A DNA stretch of 64,000 bases from Bedellia somnulentella. Lineage: Eukaryota > Arthropoda > Insecta > Lepidoptera > Bedelliidae. The notes beneath the pieces were generated by a model that was given only the letters and a program-made list of their open reading frames with translations, was not told the origin of the DNA and ran no database searches. Positions 44,080 through 55,160 of this stretch are shown here, one piece after another. The stretch's first letter is position 1. Every line of letters starts with the position of its first letter. The position numbers and the translations under genes were made by a program. The stretch spans positions 19,748,873 to 19,812,872 of the forward strand of contig OY755173.1 in assembly GCA_963576735.1 (NCBI GenBank). The letters are read 5' to 3'.

Positions 44080-45115
44080 GTCAAACTACTAAATATGTCA
44101 AGATTTATAATTAAACTTTTATGGAAAGATCAAGCGTATCCTACAAATTAAAATGTACATGATAAATGTTGTATTTTGACCCTTATATTGGTTTGGGTGA
44201 ATGATTATGAAAATTAAGATCTACCCTATTATATTTGACCGAATCATTCATTCATTCAAATGACTGAAGTTATTCAGTCCGACAAATGAAATTACATAAG
44301 TATAAAATGATACAATTGATAGTTTTACAATCTGCAGAATTTGCAGAAGTTTTTACATATTTCTTATGTATGAATGTATTTTGAAATATTTGTCATATTA
44401 TGTGGTTTTAGGAACGATTGGTCTTTAATTCCTATTAATTGTGCATTTGTATTGCATTTCTTGTATGATTTAGTTTGAAAGAAAAGTATTTTATATATAA
44501 TTGCTTTTGTGAAAGGTTTTATTAAGAATATTTACCAAATGTAATTTTTGTCATGATGTCATGGAAACCAAAATCTATTTTAGTAAAATAATAGATGATG
44601 TTAAACGAACTATTTTCTTATTAATCAATATGTTTTAGAAAAGCAATATGTAATGGTTTGGTTCATTAGAACTACAACTGCACATCGTTTATATTAAAGT
44701 TATTCTTAAATATTGTTTATCCCCAAAGCTTACAATTGTAAGATTTCTCTACTTTGACTCAAAACAAGATAAATTATATCGTATTGTTTGTCATATCGTT
44801 ACCGCCGTGTCATATTATTATTAATTCCGATATAAAATGTTATTATTGTACCAATTTTTAATTAACATTATGTATTTTAATGTTTTGTTTAAACGTTGAA
44901 TTGTTCTTTGTTGTTTTATTATTAAAACTTTGTATTATTATTTTGTGGTCAATTAATATCCAAATCATGAAAATATAAACTTGATCTGTTATAGTTTTAA
45001 TGTTATGCTTTTGTAATGTGGCAATTGAACATTTTAACATTAAGTTTACCTCGGCGATATGCTTAAAAGTAATTATTATTACTAGCAACATTGTCTGCTC
45101 AGTTGAAACACTACG
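44080..45115. other. ACOX3 3' flank
   Basis: AT-rich, presumably including the 3' UTR. ATTAAA at 44110 is the first weak poly(A) signal. No open frame worth calling. Confidence 0.4.
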
Positions 45116-45119
45116 TCTT

Positions 45120-45405
45120 CTCATCCGGAAGTCATAAGTTCAAATGCTGATTCAGGCCTACAGCAATGTTACTCTTGTTAAGTCATATGTGTAAATAATT
45201 TATCGATGTTGTCTAGGGTTTAGGAAAACATCGTGAACAAATGCACATGGCTGAGTTGTACTTAGTCATGTGACAGTGTATTAGCACAAAATGGCGATAG
45301 GCCTGCCCTCTATCATAGGATGCACTGTCCAAGCAAAATACTTGTTGTTCAGAAGTATGAGAGTACCTCAGCCGCCCCTTCGGGGTGACCAATGATTATA
45401 TGTTG
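45120..45405 (+). mobile_element. Family B SINE, decayed
   Basis: 'gttcaaatgctgattcaggc', 'gaaaacatcgtgaacaaatg' and 'cagccgccccttcggggtga' mark the head, body and hairpin. Confidence 0.75.
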
Positions 45406-45628
45406 GTGCCTTTGGACTGAAATTGCCTCATAATACAGATTCTAAAGGGTCAGCCAAAAATAAATCATTTAAAAAAGGTCAATTTTCAAACATTAGCCCA
45501 TGAAAACTAATCAATAAATGTTTATCAGTCGGCAAACAAAATTAAAGTACCTTTAGACTCTTCTTTGCACAATTGTATTTGAAAATCATAGTTGCTTTAA
45601 TTTTTTTCATGTCATTCCATTTATTTAC

Positions 45629-45872
45629 ATACATACACTCACGGCTGTATTTCCCTAGAAGGGGTAACCAGAGCTAAGGAATTATAAATTCCTCAGCCAC
45701 TTTTGGAAGTTGAGTGGGGAAAAGATGGTAAGTATAAAGGTTTTTGGTGATGGGTCTCCAACCGCATCGCCCAAAAATCCAATAAAAAGTCCCAATACCC
45801 TTAGTCGCCTCTTACAACACCCGTGGGTAGAAAGAGGTAGCGACATTCTAAGCCGGCACTACACGGCAATAA
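45629..45872 (-). mobile_element. Family A repeat, full length
   Basis: It runs from 'catacactcacggctgtatt' to 'aagccggcactacacggca'. Confidence 0.87.
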
Positions 45873-45879
45873 ATTTATT

Positions 45880-47410
45880 AATTAATTAATCCATTTATTT
45901 CTTATATTAAATATATTATTTTAGGTTTACTTGGAGTCTCTTATACTGACTTTGTATTGTTTAATAAGGCTTATATTAAACAGAAACAGCATATATCAAA
46001 TATACATACCTTTAGTATTCATTATTTTTTTATAGTATTGCTAGAATGATGTTAATAATTGAAGCAAACACTGCTCCCACAATGAATTAGTAAAGATCAG
46101 ATAATTTCTTCTCAATTCATTTACTTGTTAATTTATTGTAGTAATACGAATGTGCCAAAATCAAGTTAACCATTAAAATATATTATTAATATTTGTGCAT
46201 ATTTTATTTTATTTCAACTTAATTGCAAAAGTGGCTGAGGAATTTATAATTGCTTAGCTCTGGCTACCCCTTCTAGGGAAATACAGCCGTGAGTATATGT
46301 ATGTATGTTAATTGCAATCACATGTAAAGCTGTTAATGTATTTTCTTGTATACACTTTTCCTCTAAATGAGTAATGTTTATTTAAACTATTTGAAAGGGG
46401 TAGCTTGTGACTATAATCATTTGAATATGAATCATCAAACTTTAACTGCGAAAATTTATTGAAAAATATTGATATATTTGTAAGCAAAGTTTTCTGAATA
46501 GCAAGCAAACCAAACATAAATTTAATTAAACAAGTGTTATTGACAAATTCATATAGTTATGCCCGTGTCATACGCAAGTTATTTAAGGGATCAGAAGGGC
46601 AAGCACGAGCCGTGTTTAAACTAGTTATCGCGTGGGATAAAGCAGCCATCTCTTACGCACTTACTTAGTATCGTATACTGCCATCTCATTCTAACCGTTG
46701 TCGTATCGATAAAATAGCGCTCGTTCTTGCTATACAGGAGCTTTTATTAAAATAGTATTTTCTATGTATAAGCCGAAAAATTTGAAAAGCCATTTTGTTA
46801 CAGTTTCTTTACAAAACATAATTTGTAGTTATCAATAGTGTTAAAGGTTTTTTCTGGTGAATGTTAATTACAAATTTTACTCCGCCGTATAGTAATTAAT
46901 CAGGGTACATGACAGTGTATAATTAAAGTAATATTTATATCGTATTTTAGTTTCTTAATTACCTCGCACACTGTATTTTAAAATAAGATAAACTTGGTTA
47001 TACATGTTATTTCAATGCTTCAACACAATAATTTACATCGTATTATTTTGTGATATTTATTTCTTGTTGTAAGAGGTCTTAAAAATATGTGATCTATTTT
47101 TTTCTAGGATTTACTTCAATAGCTTTTTAATAAATCATTACAGTATATACAAACAATATAAAAATCATGCCAGCTAGAGACACAAACTATTTTTTTTAAA
47201 TTTTCGCATATAGAATTGTTAGACATATTAGAATAATTTTGGATTATTTATAGAAGTGCCTTTTCCTGAAAATGTTTTAACGTATTTATGTATTTTTATG
47301 ATATATTGTAAAACAATTAATGTGCTATTTAATGTGTACAGAGCACCAATTTATGAATAAATGGGTATTGACATAAATTTACTGTTTTATTTATAAATAC
47401 GCAAAACCAA
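45880..47410. other. Intergenic AT-rich DNA
   Basis: Apart from the family A tail at 46216-46310 I see nothing recognisable. Confidence 0.45.
46216..46310 (+). mobile_element. Family A repeat, 3' end only
   Basis: It starts at 'caacttaattgcaaaagtgg' and keeps the tail 'gtgagtatatgtatgtatg'. Confidence 0.82.
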
Positions 47411-47412
47411 TA

Positions 47413-47770
47413 TAACAACCGTGATAGCCTAGTGGGTAGAACACTCGGTTAACGTGCAAACGACTAGTGTTCAAATCCTGGGTCGGGCCTACACCAATTT
47501 GTCTTTTCTAAAGACATATGTGTGGTTAATTTATCATGGTTGTTAACGGTGAGGGAAAACATCGTGAGGAAACCCACATGGCTGAGTTGTACTTAGTCAT
47601 GTGACAGTGTATTCGTACAAAACGGCGATAGGCTTGCCCCCTATCACGTGAGTACACTGTCCATGCAAAACGTGGGTACTCTGAACACCAGGTGACAAAG
47701 TCACGTGATGTTCAGAAGTATTAGTACCTCTGCCAACCCCTTCGGGGATATTCGGCGTGAACGTTTATGC
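47413..47770 (+). mobile_element. Family B tRNA-derived SINE, full length, best copy
   Basis: The head has A box TAGCCTAGTGG and B box GTTCAAATC in correct spacing, a body with 'aaaacatcgtgaggaaaccc', and the 3' hairpin 'gccaaccccttcggggat' then 'attcggcgtgaacg'. Pol III transcription is expected from the two boxes. Confidence 0.9.
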
Positions 47771-47823
47771 TTTATGCTTATGCAATATGTTGTCTTTTTT
47801 GAATTATTATATATAACATAAAA

Positions 47824-47880
47824 CATAACATAAACGTTCACGCCGTTTATCCGCGAAAGGGTTGGCAGAGGTATTATATA
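47824..47880 (-). mobile_element. Family B 3' end fragment
   Basis: 'ataaacgttcacgccgttta' then 'ccgcgaaagggttggcagag': only the hairpin end remains. Confidence 0.75.
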
Positions 47881-47898
47881 TACTTTTATATATATGTA

Positions 47899-48288
47899 CA
47901 GGGTGTCCAGTAAATAAACGTCCAACCGTTAACCACCAATAGAGGACCCTGTGAAGTGCCCGGGAATGCATTTTTTTTATTATATTAAACCTGGTTTAGA
48001 AATAAGCCAGGTTTAAGTTGTCCTCCTCTTGCTAACCAATTCTCCTCTAATCCTCAATTTTTGCTAACCAAGCTGTTCTTTGCTTCATTAGGAGTCTAAT
48101 AAAAAAAAAAAGCCGATATCCCTATTTTTGCCCTCTTACCATAACAAAATAGCCCAAAGGAATTTAAAAAAATAAAAAACAACTCAAACCTGGCTTATTT
48201 CTAAAATAAAAAAAATTGCATTTCCGGGCACTTCACAGGGTCCTCTATTGGTGGTTAACGGTTGGACGTTTATTTACTGGACACACTG
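47899..48288. mobile_element. 390-bp MITE with TA target site
   Basis: The ends CAGGGTGTCC and GGACACACTG are flanked by TA. The TIRs extend about 75 bp through 'gtccaaccgttaaccaccaa' and 'gggcacttcacagggtcctc'. The TA duplication and CAGGG-type ends fit a Tc1/mariner-related MITE. Confidence 0.85.
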
Positions 48289-48294
48289 TATATA

Positions 48295-49790
48295 GATGTG
48301 TAATTGTGTAACATATATATACAAGTAATATGCAATAAAGCAGAAAGTCGGCTTCGAACTACACTCTGCTATTAAAAGAGCGAAGCGTTTAATACTTATA
48401 GCATCGAGTAACATACACTCGCTAATTGGTATTCTAATATATTAACATGGGCAATTTTGACAAAGATTATCCCAAAGATAACCTATTGTAAGTCACCTAA
48501 TATTCCTTGACCATTGAGCAAAACTTATCAAGATCGGTTACATGGTTTTGGTGCAGTTTAGACAAACGAAATCCAAAGTGAGGGGTAAGGGAGCAAATCC
48601 ACCACAGATATGCGATACCAAAATGTCGAACAAGGATGTATGGCAAAGCTATGAACAGAATAATCGCAAAAAACACGATCCTCGCTTGATTGTATGTACA
48701 AAAACCTCGCTCCGCTAGGCAGTTTCCATTGAACCTGTGTTAACCGAGGCGAGAGATATGAAGCAATTGTATTGGTTCATCAAAATCCCACTTTGGTAAA
48801 CTGCATCCTAAAAAGAGCTTAGCTACAAATACCTCAGTCACATTTGGCTGAAATAGAAATGAATCCATCGAGTCCAATGGCTGGCATTAATGGCTATTGC
48901 TTATATGAGAGTGAAATTTCACTGTGTATTGCAAGAAGTATACATTTCTGGCCACAGAATGGCTGAAAATCAAAATAACGCGATTTAAAATGTCCATATT
49001 TCCGATGTAGTGACCTTGTATAATATTATTGTGTCGAATAGCCATATAAAATAAGCTGTTTCGTTCGATTCGAAGTTCACAAAGTTTATACGTAATTTAA
49101 TGTTACAAAACATTTGCATTACTGACTGGCTGATTAAGGTATCAACGCATAGCCGAAACTAATATACATGGACACTTGAAATTTTAATCAGGGGCTTCTT
49201 TTATTATGTAAGTGAGTACTAAGAAAGAAATGTATATATCTTGTATATCTCCTAAAGGGTGGCAAAGATTCTAAAAGCGCATGATATTTTTGTCACCTGC
49301 ATTTACGTGATAATGGCGTGCATCGTCGCTTTGTAATTATTGACTGTCCTATGACTCAGTATTACTCATTCAAGATGCTTTCCTTACTAGGATTTCTCTC
49401 ACCGCTAAAATTTTAATAAACAATTTATGAAATGTATTAAAATATCAATCCCCAAGGAGGAAAGGCGGTTGTGAAGTTTAGAAAAGTTGTTATACAAGTT
49501 TTTTTATTATATATGTTATTGATTTGTGTAGGGGAAAAGAACAATATTTCCCACTTTAGGTATAAAATACAATCCCATTTATGTATATAGAAACTTAAAA
49601 TTCTATATATAAGATCCTTTAATGATTTTTTTAAATCTAAAAATGAAATTACAAATTCAACCGCTGAAGGGATAAAATTCAAGTTTATGCTTTATTTTTT
49701 CCATTATGGGTATAGTTGGGAAGGACACCTGAAATATGGAAAGGGTTTGATGATATGAGGTAAGTGGTACAATACCGTGTATACAATAAA
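48295..49790. other. Intergenic DNA, nothing recognised
   Basis: No convincing frame, RNA or known repeat. Confidence 0.45.
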
Positions 49791-49796
49791 GTGGTT

Positions 49797-50044
49797 TGCC
49801 GTGTAGTGTCGGCTTAGAATAACACTACCCCTTTCTACCCGTGGGTGATCGTAAGAGGCGACTAAGGGTATAGGGGCTTTTTAAGTGGTTTTTGGGCGAT
49901 GCGGTTGGAGACCCGTCACCAAAAACATTTATTATTACCACCTTTTCCCCAATCAACTTCCAAAAGTGGCTAATGAATTTCTCATTCCAAAGCTCTGGCT
50001 ACTCCGTTAAGGGATTTATAACCGTGAGTATATGTATGTATGTA
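49797..50044 (+). mobile_element. Family A repeat, full length
   Basis: It runs from 'gccgtgtagtgtcggcttag' to 'gtgagtatatgtatgtatg'. Confidence 0.88.
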
Positions 50045-50512
50045 TGTGGTACAATACACAACGGTACTACAACGACCAACAAATGGGCTGATACGACTTG
50101 TAATGGCGAGTAAAGATCATACGAAAGATGATTTCGTATAATCTTTAACTCAACGTATCACACATTCAAGCTTGTCTTTCAGTCAAGCTTCATTCTCTGA
50201 TCATATATAATAGGACCATATTGTATAATGCCTAGACCGTGAATTCCTTTTAACATAAATTTAATAGATGTTGGGTAAATAATATTTTAGTTTAACAACA
50301 AAAAAAACCTTGATTTGATTACACACACCACGTTTGTATGTGAGTTAATTTGTCAAATTCAGGATGGCCCGATCACCCATGACCTTAAGTTCTCTGAGCA
50401 GAGAACATACCACTCCAGAACCATTCGAAGAACCCCAAATAAGAGCCTCCCTTGCCTACGACTGGCACATAGGCCTCACAAAGGACGCCAGAGTTCGCAC
50501 TGTTTGACATAA

Positions 50513-50947
50513 GTCTCCCACTTGGTCACTGTTAGGGCTTTCTCCTCTCTATTTGAGATTAAGGAGCACGATATAGTGGATGCACGAAGGGTCGGCCCTC
50601 GACAGTTAATTGCAACTGCAGCTACCGGGCCACAGCTGCGCTCGCGCCCGCTCGTCGTGCGTCTTGCTCGCCGCACTTTACGGGACCAACTAATTAATAA
50701 TGCAAGGGTGCGCAGAGGTGCTACTACGGCTGACTTAGGTATGCCTCCGCACGATTCGAGGCCCTTTTACGTTAATGAAAGATTGACACGCAAAAATCGT
50801 CTTCTGTATAATAAGGCGCGCGCTTTAAAAAAGAACATTAACTGGAAATATGTATGGACAAAAAACGGGCATATATACATGAAAAAAGAGGAAGGTGCCA
50901 CTGCAGTAGCTATCAACTCAGATACGGACTTTTCACAGGTTTTTTAA
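50513..50947 (+). CDS. LINE ORF1 C-terminus, Baculo_FP-like domain (5' truncated)
   Basis: The frame is open from a stop at 50510 to TAA and reads GPRQLIATAATG, RPLVVRLARRTLRDQLI, then DLGMPPHDSRPFYVNERLTR and LYNKARALKKNINWKYVW. This arrangement (RRM-like fold then an 'FYVNERLT...NWKYVWTxxGxIYxRK' C-terminus) is the FP-like ORF1 protein common in lepidopteran LINEs, which binds element RNA. The PHD/zinc-finger and coiled-coil N-terminus is missing, because the insertion was cut off at its 5' end. No natural start codon remains; the first in-frame ATG is far inside. It precedes ORF2 by 612 bp. Confidence 0.75.
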   Translation, partial: VSHLVTVRAFSSLFEIKEHDIVDARRVGPRQLIATAATGPQLRSRPLVVRLARRTLRDQLINNARVRRGATTADLGMPPHDSRPFYVNERLTRKNRLLYNKARALKKNINWKYVWTKNGHIYMKKEEGATAVAINSDTDFSQVF

Positions 50948-51559
50948 TTGAAAAATTGTTTTGTGTTATCCTGTTTTTGTTGTTATTTATTCGTGTTTTC
51001 AAAGCTTTTCCATTGCTTTTTTATTTCTTACATTTTAACTCATATCTGTATCGGTGGGTTACAAAGTTTTTTCCTTTTATTATACACTCAAAACCTAGTA
51101 TTATATTAATTCTATTGTGTCAAAACTTTTACATACTTAATGCTGTTATGTACAGCTATAATTCGAACCTAATTGCTAATGAAAACATATTAACTGTTAT
51201 GATCTTTTATTCGTATATTTCTAAAACTCTTTCTTTGTTTATACGAGTATACTGTTTAAGGTCACATATGTATAGTTACTCTAAGAATACAGGATTAAAA
51301 TTTAGTGAAGACATTCAGAGTCACCGTAATATTGTATATATTTTTTATTCATTATTCATATATACATACAACCTGTCACTGATTTTTGCTTTTCATAATG
51401 AACATGTAATCAAAATACGTACACTTTGTCTACTTCACCACCATAATAACAAATTATATTTAAGCATCGTACAAACTTACACTACTCACGTCAAATTCTC
51501 ACATTTTATATTATTCCATTACAGTCTCTTATTGTGGATATTTTATATACTAAATTCTA

Positions 51560-54529
51560 ATGCTAAATAATTTGGATATTATGCGAGAGTTAGATTCTTC
51601 TTCTGTTTCTGCCGCATATGAATGTCGTCCTGAGCAATGTAGTGAACTTGTTTCGTCATCTCCCTCTTTGAAAATAATTACGCAAAACATGCGCAGTCTC
51701 GGTCATTCCACACGTTTTTCTGACTTCCTTGTATTGTTGAAACGTTTGGAATTTGATTGTGATGTATTGGTGTTCACGGAGTGCTGGTTGTCTTGTTGCC
51801 CAATCATCCCTATTTTGCCTGGCTATTGCAGTACAGCTACCACTATAAACACATATCAAAATGACGGTGTTGTTGTATTTACAAAAGAAAATCTTTTACT
51901 ATCTTTTGAAGAACTGGCTAGCGAAACATGTAACTGTCTCATAATAAAAACTAAGTCATTCGTTATTATTTCTATTTATAGACATCATGCTTACAATAAA
52001 ACTACAGGAACAAAACAAAATAATATAGATGAGTTTCTTTACCTACTAAATACTACCCTTCTCAAATATAGCACCATAAATAGTGTCTTACTAATTGGTG
52101 ATATGAATATTAATATTATACCCGGAAACGATGACCCAAACTCGGAAAAATATCTAAATTTATTAGCCTTCCATGGACTCTTGGCATGTCACAATTTTAT
52201 AACCAGGGAGGAAGGCAAGTCGTGTTTGGATCACGTTTTTCTTAAATCAAATAAACGGTCAGCTCGTACTTTCGTGTTACAAACTACCATAACCGATCAT
52301 AAATCAGTACTTATTGACATAGACTTAATCCCCACCAAAGTAAATATACAAAAAACATTGAAAAAAATAAATTATGGAGGCATCTTCCGTGAAATTGCTA
52401 ATTCTGATTTCACTTCCGTCTTAAATTGTATAAATCCGAATGATGGTATAAATATTCTTATAAATAAAATACAAGTAGTTCTCAATAATAACACTACATT
52501 ACATTTGACTCCGATGCGTAAATGTTTTCTTAAGCCGTGGATGAACCAGAATTTACTCAGGTGTCAAACCAATAAGGATAACTTGTATAAAAAGTGGATA
52601 TCAAACGCTAGCAATGACGTCAATAAGAAGATTTATTTTAGGTATAAAAGTTTCTACTTTAACAAAATTAAAGATGCAAAAAGACAATACGAAAGACAAC
52701 AAATAGTTAGGACTAGAAATAATCCTAAATTATTATGGAAATCAATTAAGTCAATAATTAGTAGTAAAATGAAGGAAAATCCTGCTGTTAGATTACTTGA
52801 TCCAAGGAACAAAATCGCGTCGGCAAATCATGTCAATTCACATTTTGCTTCAGTGGGTAAGGTTTTGGCTGATAAAATTAAACAATCATCAAAATTTTCT
52901 AATATCGCAAAACATAACCAACACTTCCGAAACTTGAATTCATTTGTATTGCTGGATACTGATAACTCCGAACTCTTGACATTCATAAATGGTCTGAAGA
53001 ATGATTGTTCCACGGGCTGGGATGAAATTCCTAATCAAATTATTAAAAACTGTAAACACGTTTTGGTTCCTCTACTGGTCCACTTATATAATCTCTGCCT
53101 CCAAAAAGGTATTTTCCCTGGCCAACTTAAGAGAGCTGTGGTGATTCCCATTTTTAAGTCTGGTGATAGAGACAGTGTAGACAATTACAGACCTATATCT
53201 TTGCTTCCTGTTTTGTCTAAATTACTTGAAAAAATTATTAATGTCAGACTTATAAACTATCTCGAAAATAATAAATTACTTTCAACTAACCAGTATGGTT
53301 TTCGCAAGAAAAAATCAACTGCAGATGCTGTACTTAAACTAACTTCATACATATCTGAAAATCTGGATAACCATAAGAAAATATTGACCATTTTCCTTGA
53401 TTTAGCTAAAGCATTTGACACTGTCTCTATTCCTCTGCTTCTATTAAATTTGGAGTTATTAGGTGTGCGCGGTGTGCCTTTAGAACTCATAACTGATTAC
53501 CTTACTGATAGGAGACAGTGTACCAAAGTTGAGAGTGTTATTAGCGATGAAGAACCATTAGTATACGGTGTTCCTCATGGAAGCATTTTAGGACCGACCC
53601 TCTTCCTTGTTTACATAAATGAACTATGCTCGCTCGAGATTGGTGGTCAAATTGTATCTTATGCCGATGACACTGCTCTGATTTTCACTGGATGCTCTTG
53701 GAGTGACACCTTTGAGACTGCTCAGCAGGGTATGAATAGGGTGACTGCTTGGCTGGCAGAGAATTTTCTTACGTTAAATACCAAAAAAACTAAATATGTA
53801 ACTTTTTCAATTAGGAACAACAACCTACCTACTGCAGATTTAAAAATCAAAGTACATTCTTTAGTCTGTCCGAATTCAGTTTCTTGTCCTTGTGATACTT
53901 TAGAAAGAAATTCGGAGGTTAAATACTTGGGTGTCATTATTGACCAGAACCTCAACTTTAACAGTCACATCGAGCAACTCTGCACTCGTGTTCGTAAGTT
54001 AATTTTTATTTTCAAAAATTTGCGTCACGTCATCCAATTTGAGCTGCTTAAGACAATCTATGTCTCACTTTGCCAATGTTTACTGACATATTGCGTTACA
54101 TCTTGGGGTGGGTGTCATAAACGGAAATTCTTGCGGTTGGAAAGAGCACAGAGAGCACTACTTAAGGTGGCGTCTTTTAAGCCCTTTTTATATCCAACGC
54201 ACTTACTTTATACAGATTTTAAAGTACTCACAGTCAGGAAACTTTTTATACTTGAAATGACTAAATATCAGCATATTAATACTCCATTTTCAGAAGTAAA
54301 TGTGATGAGGAGAAGATACGACTTAATTTGTTCTGTAAATAGGTTCAATACATCCTTTAGTCACAGGTTCGCTCAGTTCCTCGGTCCTCATTTATACAAC
54401 CGGCTAAATAGGATATTAAATTTCTATGGTCTTACGAGTAATAACCATGAATTTGTTTTAAGAGTACGTGAGTACCTTCTCAAATTGACTTATGAGGAAA
54501 CTGAAGTATTGTTGAATGTATGCTCTTAG
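51560..54529 (+). CDS. LINE ORF2: AP endonuclease and reverse transcriptase, 989 aa
   Basis: It nicks target DNA and copies element RNA onto it. The endonuclease/exonuclease/phosphatase domain spans about residues 36-255 with Asn 43 (ITQN), Glu 74 (FTECW), GDMNI at 180-184, LDHVF at 223-227 and TDHKS at 245-249. The reverse transcriptase spans about 495-770 with YRPISLLPVLSKLLEKI, motif A FLDLAKAFD at about 612-620, motif B YGVPHGSILGP, and motif C YADD at about 701-704. A Cys-containing C-terminal region follows. All catalytic positions expected of an active enzyme are present. ATG at 51560 or 51581 could be the start. The 238-codon frame that overlaps its start is AT-rich and not a gene. 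Confidence 0.93.
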   Translation: MLNNLDIMRELDSSSVSAAYECRPEQCSELVSSSPSLKIITQNMRSLGHSTRFSDFLVLLKRLEFDCDVLVFTECWLSCCPIIPILPGYCSTATTINTYQNDGVVVFTKENLLLSFEELASETCNCLIIKTKSFVIISIYRHHAYNKTTGTKQNNIDEFLYLLNTTLLKYSTINSVLLIGDMNINIIPGNDDPNSEKYLNLLAFHGLLACHNFITREEGKSCLDHVFLKSNKRSARTFVLQTTITDHKSVLIDIDLIPTKVNIQKTLKKINYGGIFREIANSDFTSVLNCINPNDGINILINKIQVVLNNNTTLHLTPMRKCFLKPWMNQNLLRCQTNKDNLYKKWISNASNDVNKKIYFRYKSFYFNKIKDAKRQYERQQIVRTRNNPKLLWKSIKSIISSKMKENPAVRLLDPRNKIASANHVNSHFASVGKVLADKIKQSSKFSNIAKHNQHFRNLNSFVLLDTDNSELLTFINGLKNDCSTGWDEIPNQIIKNCKHVLVPLLVHLYNLCLQKGIFPGQLKRAVVIPIFKSGDRDSVDNYRPISLLPVLSKLLEKIINVRLINYLENNKLLSTNQYGFRKKKSTADAVLKLTSYISENLDNHKKILTIFLDLAKAFDTVSIPLLLLNLELLGVRGVPLELITDYLTDRRQCTKVESVISDEEPLVYGVPHGSILGPTLFLVYINELCSLEIGGQIVSYADDTALIFTGCSWSDTFETAQQGMNRVTAWLAENFLTLNTKKTKYVTFSIRNNNLPTADLKIKVHSLVCPNSVSCPCDTLERNSEVKYLGVIIDQNLNFNSHIEQLCTRVRKLIFIFKNLRHVIQFELLKTIYVSLCQCLLTYCVTSWGGCHKRKFLRLERAQRALLKVASFKPFLYPTHLLYTDFKVLTVRKLFILEMTKYQHINTPFSEVNVMRRRYDLICSVNRFNTSFSHRFAQFLGPHLYNRLNRILNFYGLTSNNHEFVLRVREYLLKLTYEETEVLLNVCS

Positions 54530-54572
54530 AATTTTGCACATAGATAGTCTATCATTGCATGTATTATTTATT

Positions 54573-54610
<38 letters not shown>

Positions 54611-54860
54611 GACATTTACTTACACTCAATACACCGACACACTTACATGTACATATACACACACATTTTATGTATACTTTGGTTGCCGTTATATTGATTG
54701 TTTCTGATTGTTTAGATTTGTACTAAATTTGCTACAAACAATTAATAGTTATTATAAGTTATAAGATTGTTACTACTTATCCTATGCTCACAGGGCTCTG
54801 CCCCTTTTTTAGGGAGTAGGTTTGTAATGCTTATGTAATTGTTTTTGGTAAATAAACATG

Positions 54861-55160
54861 TTTTTTTTTTTTTTTTTTTTTATTCAATTTAGCTTAGGTA
54901 CACAACCTTTGCCCCGCCAGGGCGGCCCTCAGCTGCCCAAACACATAAAGTCATGGTGAAGCCCCACACGCCACAAGGCCAGCAACAACCAATCCATTCG
55001 AATAAAAAAAACAAATTCGGGTCATCACGTAAAACGAAACAAGGTAGATTTGATATAAAATTATATTTATTTATCTTAAATAACAACCACAAATTCTGAT
55101 TTAATACAAAGTGAGATTTGATTTTAAAATTCGATCGTGAACTTGGACAAGTCATTTTAA
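54861..55160 (-). other. Poly(T) run and GC-rich segment, - strand poly(A)-like end
   Basis: About 22 T at 54861-54882 followed by 'tattcaattt' read on the - strand as AATAAA and a poly(A) run. The next 110 bp ('gccccgccagggcggccctc') are much richer in GC. It could be the poly(A) site of the SH3BP5-like gene or the 3' end of a - strand retroposon. The open frame at 54889-55155 is not recognised. Confidence 0.4.

Larger units (their letters stand above)
50505..54860 (+). mobile_element. Nearly complete Jockey/CR1-group LINE
   Basis: A truncated FP-like ORF1, an AT-rich spacer, an intact ORF2 and a 330-bp 3' UTR with a (TA)n run at 54575-54607 end in 'gtaaataaacatg' before a T run. An ORF2 of 989 codons without a stop implies recent insertion. 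The exact 5' junction and target duplication are not clear to me. Confidence 0.82.

Noticed and set aside
50854..51570. 238-codon + strand frame between LINE ORF1 and ORF2
   Set aside because: It overlaps the end of ORF1 in another frame, is mostly F, Y, I and S from AT-rich DNA, and matches no family.
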